Below are positions 5,307 to 6,356 of a stretch of DNA of 6,356 nt, one piece after another (position 1 is the stretch's first letter; every line of letters begins with the position of its first letter). The notes beneath the pieces were generated by a model. That model was not told where the DNA came from and made no database searches. It saw only the letters and a program-made list of their open reading frames with translations. The stretch lies in contig CAJXOI010000051.1 in NCBI GenBank assembly GCA_913057885.1, positions 1-6,356 of the forward strand, written 5' to 3'. Both the position numbers and the translations under genes were made by a program. Origin of the DNA: an uncultured Micavibrio sp. (GTDB lineage Bacteria > Pseudomonadota > Alphaproteobacteria > Micavibrionales > UBA1664).

Positions 5307-6356
5307 ATGCACATGCTTCGATATCTTCGAAATCTCACTAAAGGATGCATTCAAAAGCCCAAGGACAAGATTAAGGCGGAACTCAACCTGCCCGCCCCTG
5401 TGCGCGCTGTTCAGGCCGAACCGTCCAAACAATACGAGGCCCATCCATGCGAGGCGTATAACCAACTCAAGCTTGTCTTTCGCAATGCGGGGCGAATGAA
5501 TGCCATTATTGAAACATTGGGACGTGATTTTTTGACGGCCATGCCCGAGGGGGCCTATGTGTCCCGCCTTGGACAAATCGCCTATCTCTATCGGAAACAG
5601 CATGAGGATTTAGCAGAGCCTCATTTGATTGACCTTCTGAACGAAGCGCAATCACATAAATCCCATGCACCTGAATATTGGGATGATTGGGAAAGTGCCA
5701 ATTTACGCGAGATGGAAACCACCATTCGCCACCACATCGGTATTCCACCTGACCTGATTGAAAAACGGGCAAGGTTGGCCTATGAAGGGCGGCATGTTCA
5801 CCGTGATGTCTTGAAAAACAATGATTGGGCACAGGCACAAACCTTTCTGGAAGGCACGATCGAGCTGCACCAACGCATTGCCGACGCCAAACAATTGAAT
5901 GATAATGATCATCCCGAGGGTCGGTATCAGGCGCTACTGCGGGAATTCATGCCCGGCGCCCGCATTGATGACATTGAAAATCTTTTTAAAGGGTATAAAG
6001 CGGAAATTGATGCACTCTACCCACAAATCAAAGCCGCGCAGGATGCTCGCCCTGACCCCATCCCCATGGACGGGGTGTTTAGCGGCAAATCGCAAATGTG
6101 GCTGAACCGAACCTTACTTAAAATGATCGGGTTTGATTTTGACCGCGGCGTATTATATGAAACGGGACATAACCCAGTTGAGGGCGGAACGCCAGATGAC
6201 ACGCGATTGGTGATTAAAACCGCCAAAATTGGAACATTTTTGGATTCCATGAAATCGGCTTTGCACGAGGGGGGACACGGTCTTTATATTCAGGGCCTGC
6301 CGCGCAAGCAATGGCGTTATCAACCCGTTGGACAGGATTTAGGGGCGTTGGTCCAT
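5307..6356 (+). CDS. M32 (Taq-type) metallocarboxypeptidase, 5' part, runs off the right edge
   Basis: 350 codons are visible from ATG 5307; the family is usually about 500 residues. It removes C-terminal amino acids from peptides using one divalent metal ion (Zn or Co) in a mostly helical, cytosolic dimer. Seen: the helical N-terminal part with LGRDFLTAMPEGA (71-83), DDWESANLREM in the middle, GFDFDRGVLYETGHNP and GGTPDDTRLVIKT leading to HEGGH (320-324), where H320 and H324 are metal ligands and E321 the catalytic base, then LYIQGLP and PVGQDLGALVH. The last residue, H350, is the His of the family's HESQS motif; the third metal ligand Glu should be the very next codon outside the window. 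LYEQG, usual after HExGH, is LYIQG here (I328). Similarity to the family begins near residue 50. The first 48 residues are a basic, lysine-rich extension without a hydrophobic signal, so the true start could be later. ATG 5313 is an alternative. No Shine-Dalgarno site is evident. Confidence 0.93.
   Translation, partial: MHMLRYLRNLTKGCIQKPKDKIKAELNLPAPVRAVQAEPSKQYEAHPCEAYNQLKLVFRNAGRMNAIIETLGRDFLTAMPEGAYVSRLGQIAYLYRKQHEDLAEPHLIDLLNEAQSHKSHAPEYWDDWESANLREMETTIRHHIGIPPDLIEKRARLAYEGRHVHRDVLKNNDWAQAQTFLEGTIELHQRIADAKQLNDNDHPEGRYQALLREFMPGARIDDIENLFKGYKAEIDALYPQIKAAQDARPDPIPMDGVFSGKSQMWLNRTLLKMIGFDFDRGVLYETGHNPVEGGTPDDTRLVIKTAKIGTFLDSMKSALHEGGHGLYIQGLPRKQWRYQPVGQDLGALVH

Noticed and set aside
5506..5838. 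- strand open frames opposite the M32 gene (also 5295-5603 and 5703-5912)
   Set aside because: The + strand frame carries continuous M32 similarity, and the antisense translations show no domain.

Overview
The window reads as accessory and housekeeping DNA from a bacterium, most likely an alphaproteobacterium. The GMP synthase and the M32 carboxypeptidase resemble the alphaproteobacterial versions of those families as I remember them; no database search was possible. I see no RNA genes, insertion sequences, CRISPR arrays or phage genes. Coding density is high. The left half and the membrane-protein gene look more AT-rich by eye than guaA and most of the M32 gene.

Left part (1-1816, + strand): the 3' end of a GH1 beta-glycosidase, then after 35 bp a nucleoside hydrolase (inosine/uridine-preferring family). 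The two are probably co-transcribed and would hydrolyse O-glycosidic and N-glycosidic bonds respectively, which suggests scavenging of sugars and nucleobases. A 149-bp gap (1817-1965) follows, with a candidate promoter and a good Shine-Dalgarno site. It leads into a GT-A type glycosyltransferase of the GT2 superfamily (1966-3153).

Middle (3182-4735, +): a complete guaA (GMP synthase), 28 bp after the glycosyltransferase. It has no clear Shine-Dalgarno site, and an 8-bp inverted repeat straddles its start codon. Converging on it from the - strand is a small multi-pass membrane protein of the YgjV type (5211-4612). Its reading frame runs 124 bp into the 3' end of guaA.

Right part: a 95-bp divergent intergenic region (5212-5306) with candidate promoters separates the YgjV-like gene from a + strand M32 (Taq-type) metallocarboxypeptidase. 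That gene runs off the right edge just before its expected third zinc ligand.

Taken together, the window shows nucleoside salvage, GMP synthesis, glycoside hydrolysis and transfer, and peptide trimming. I do not see a clearly novel multi-gene system. The points most worth checking are the antisense overlap of the YgjV-like gene with guaA, the hairpin at the guaA start, the possible leaderless starts of three genes, and the His-to-Tyr change in the nucleoside hydrolase.
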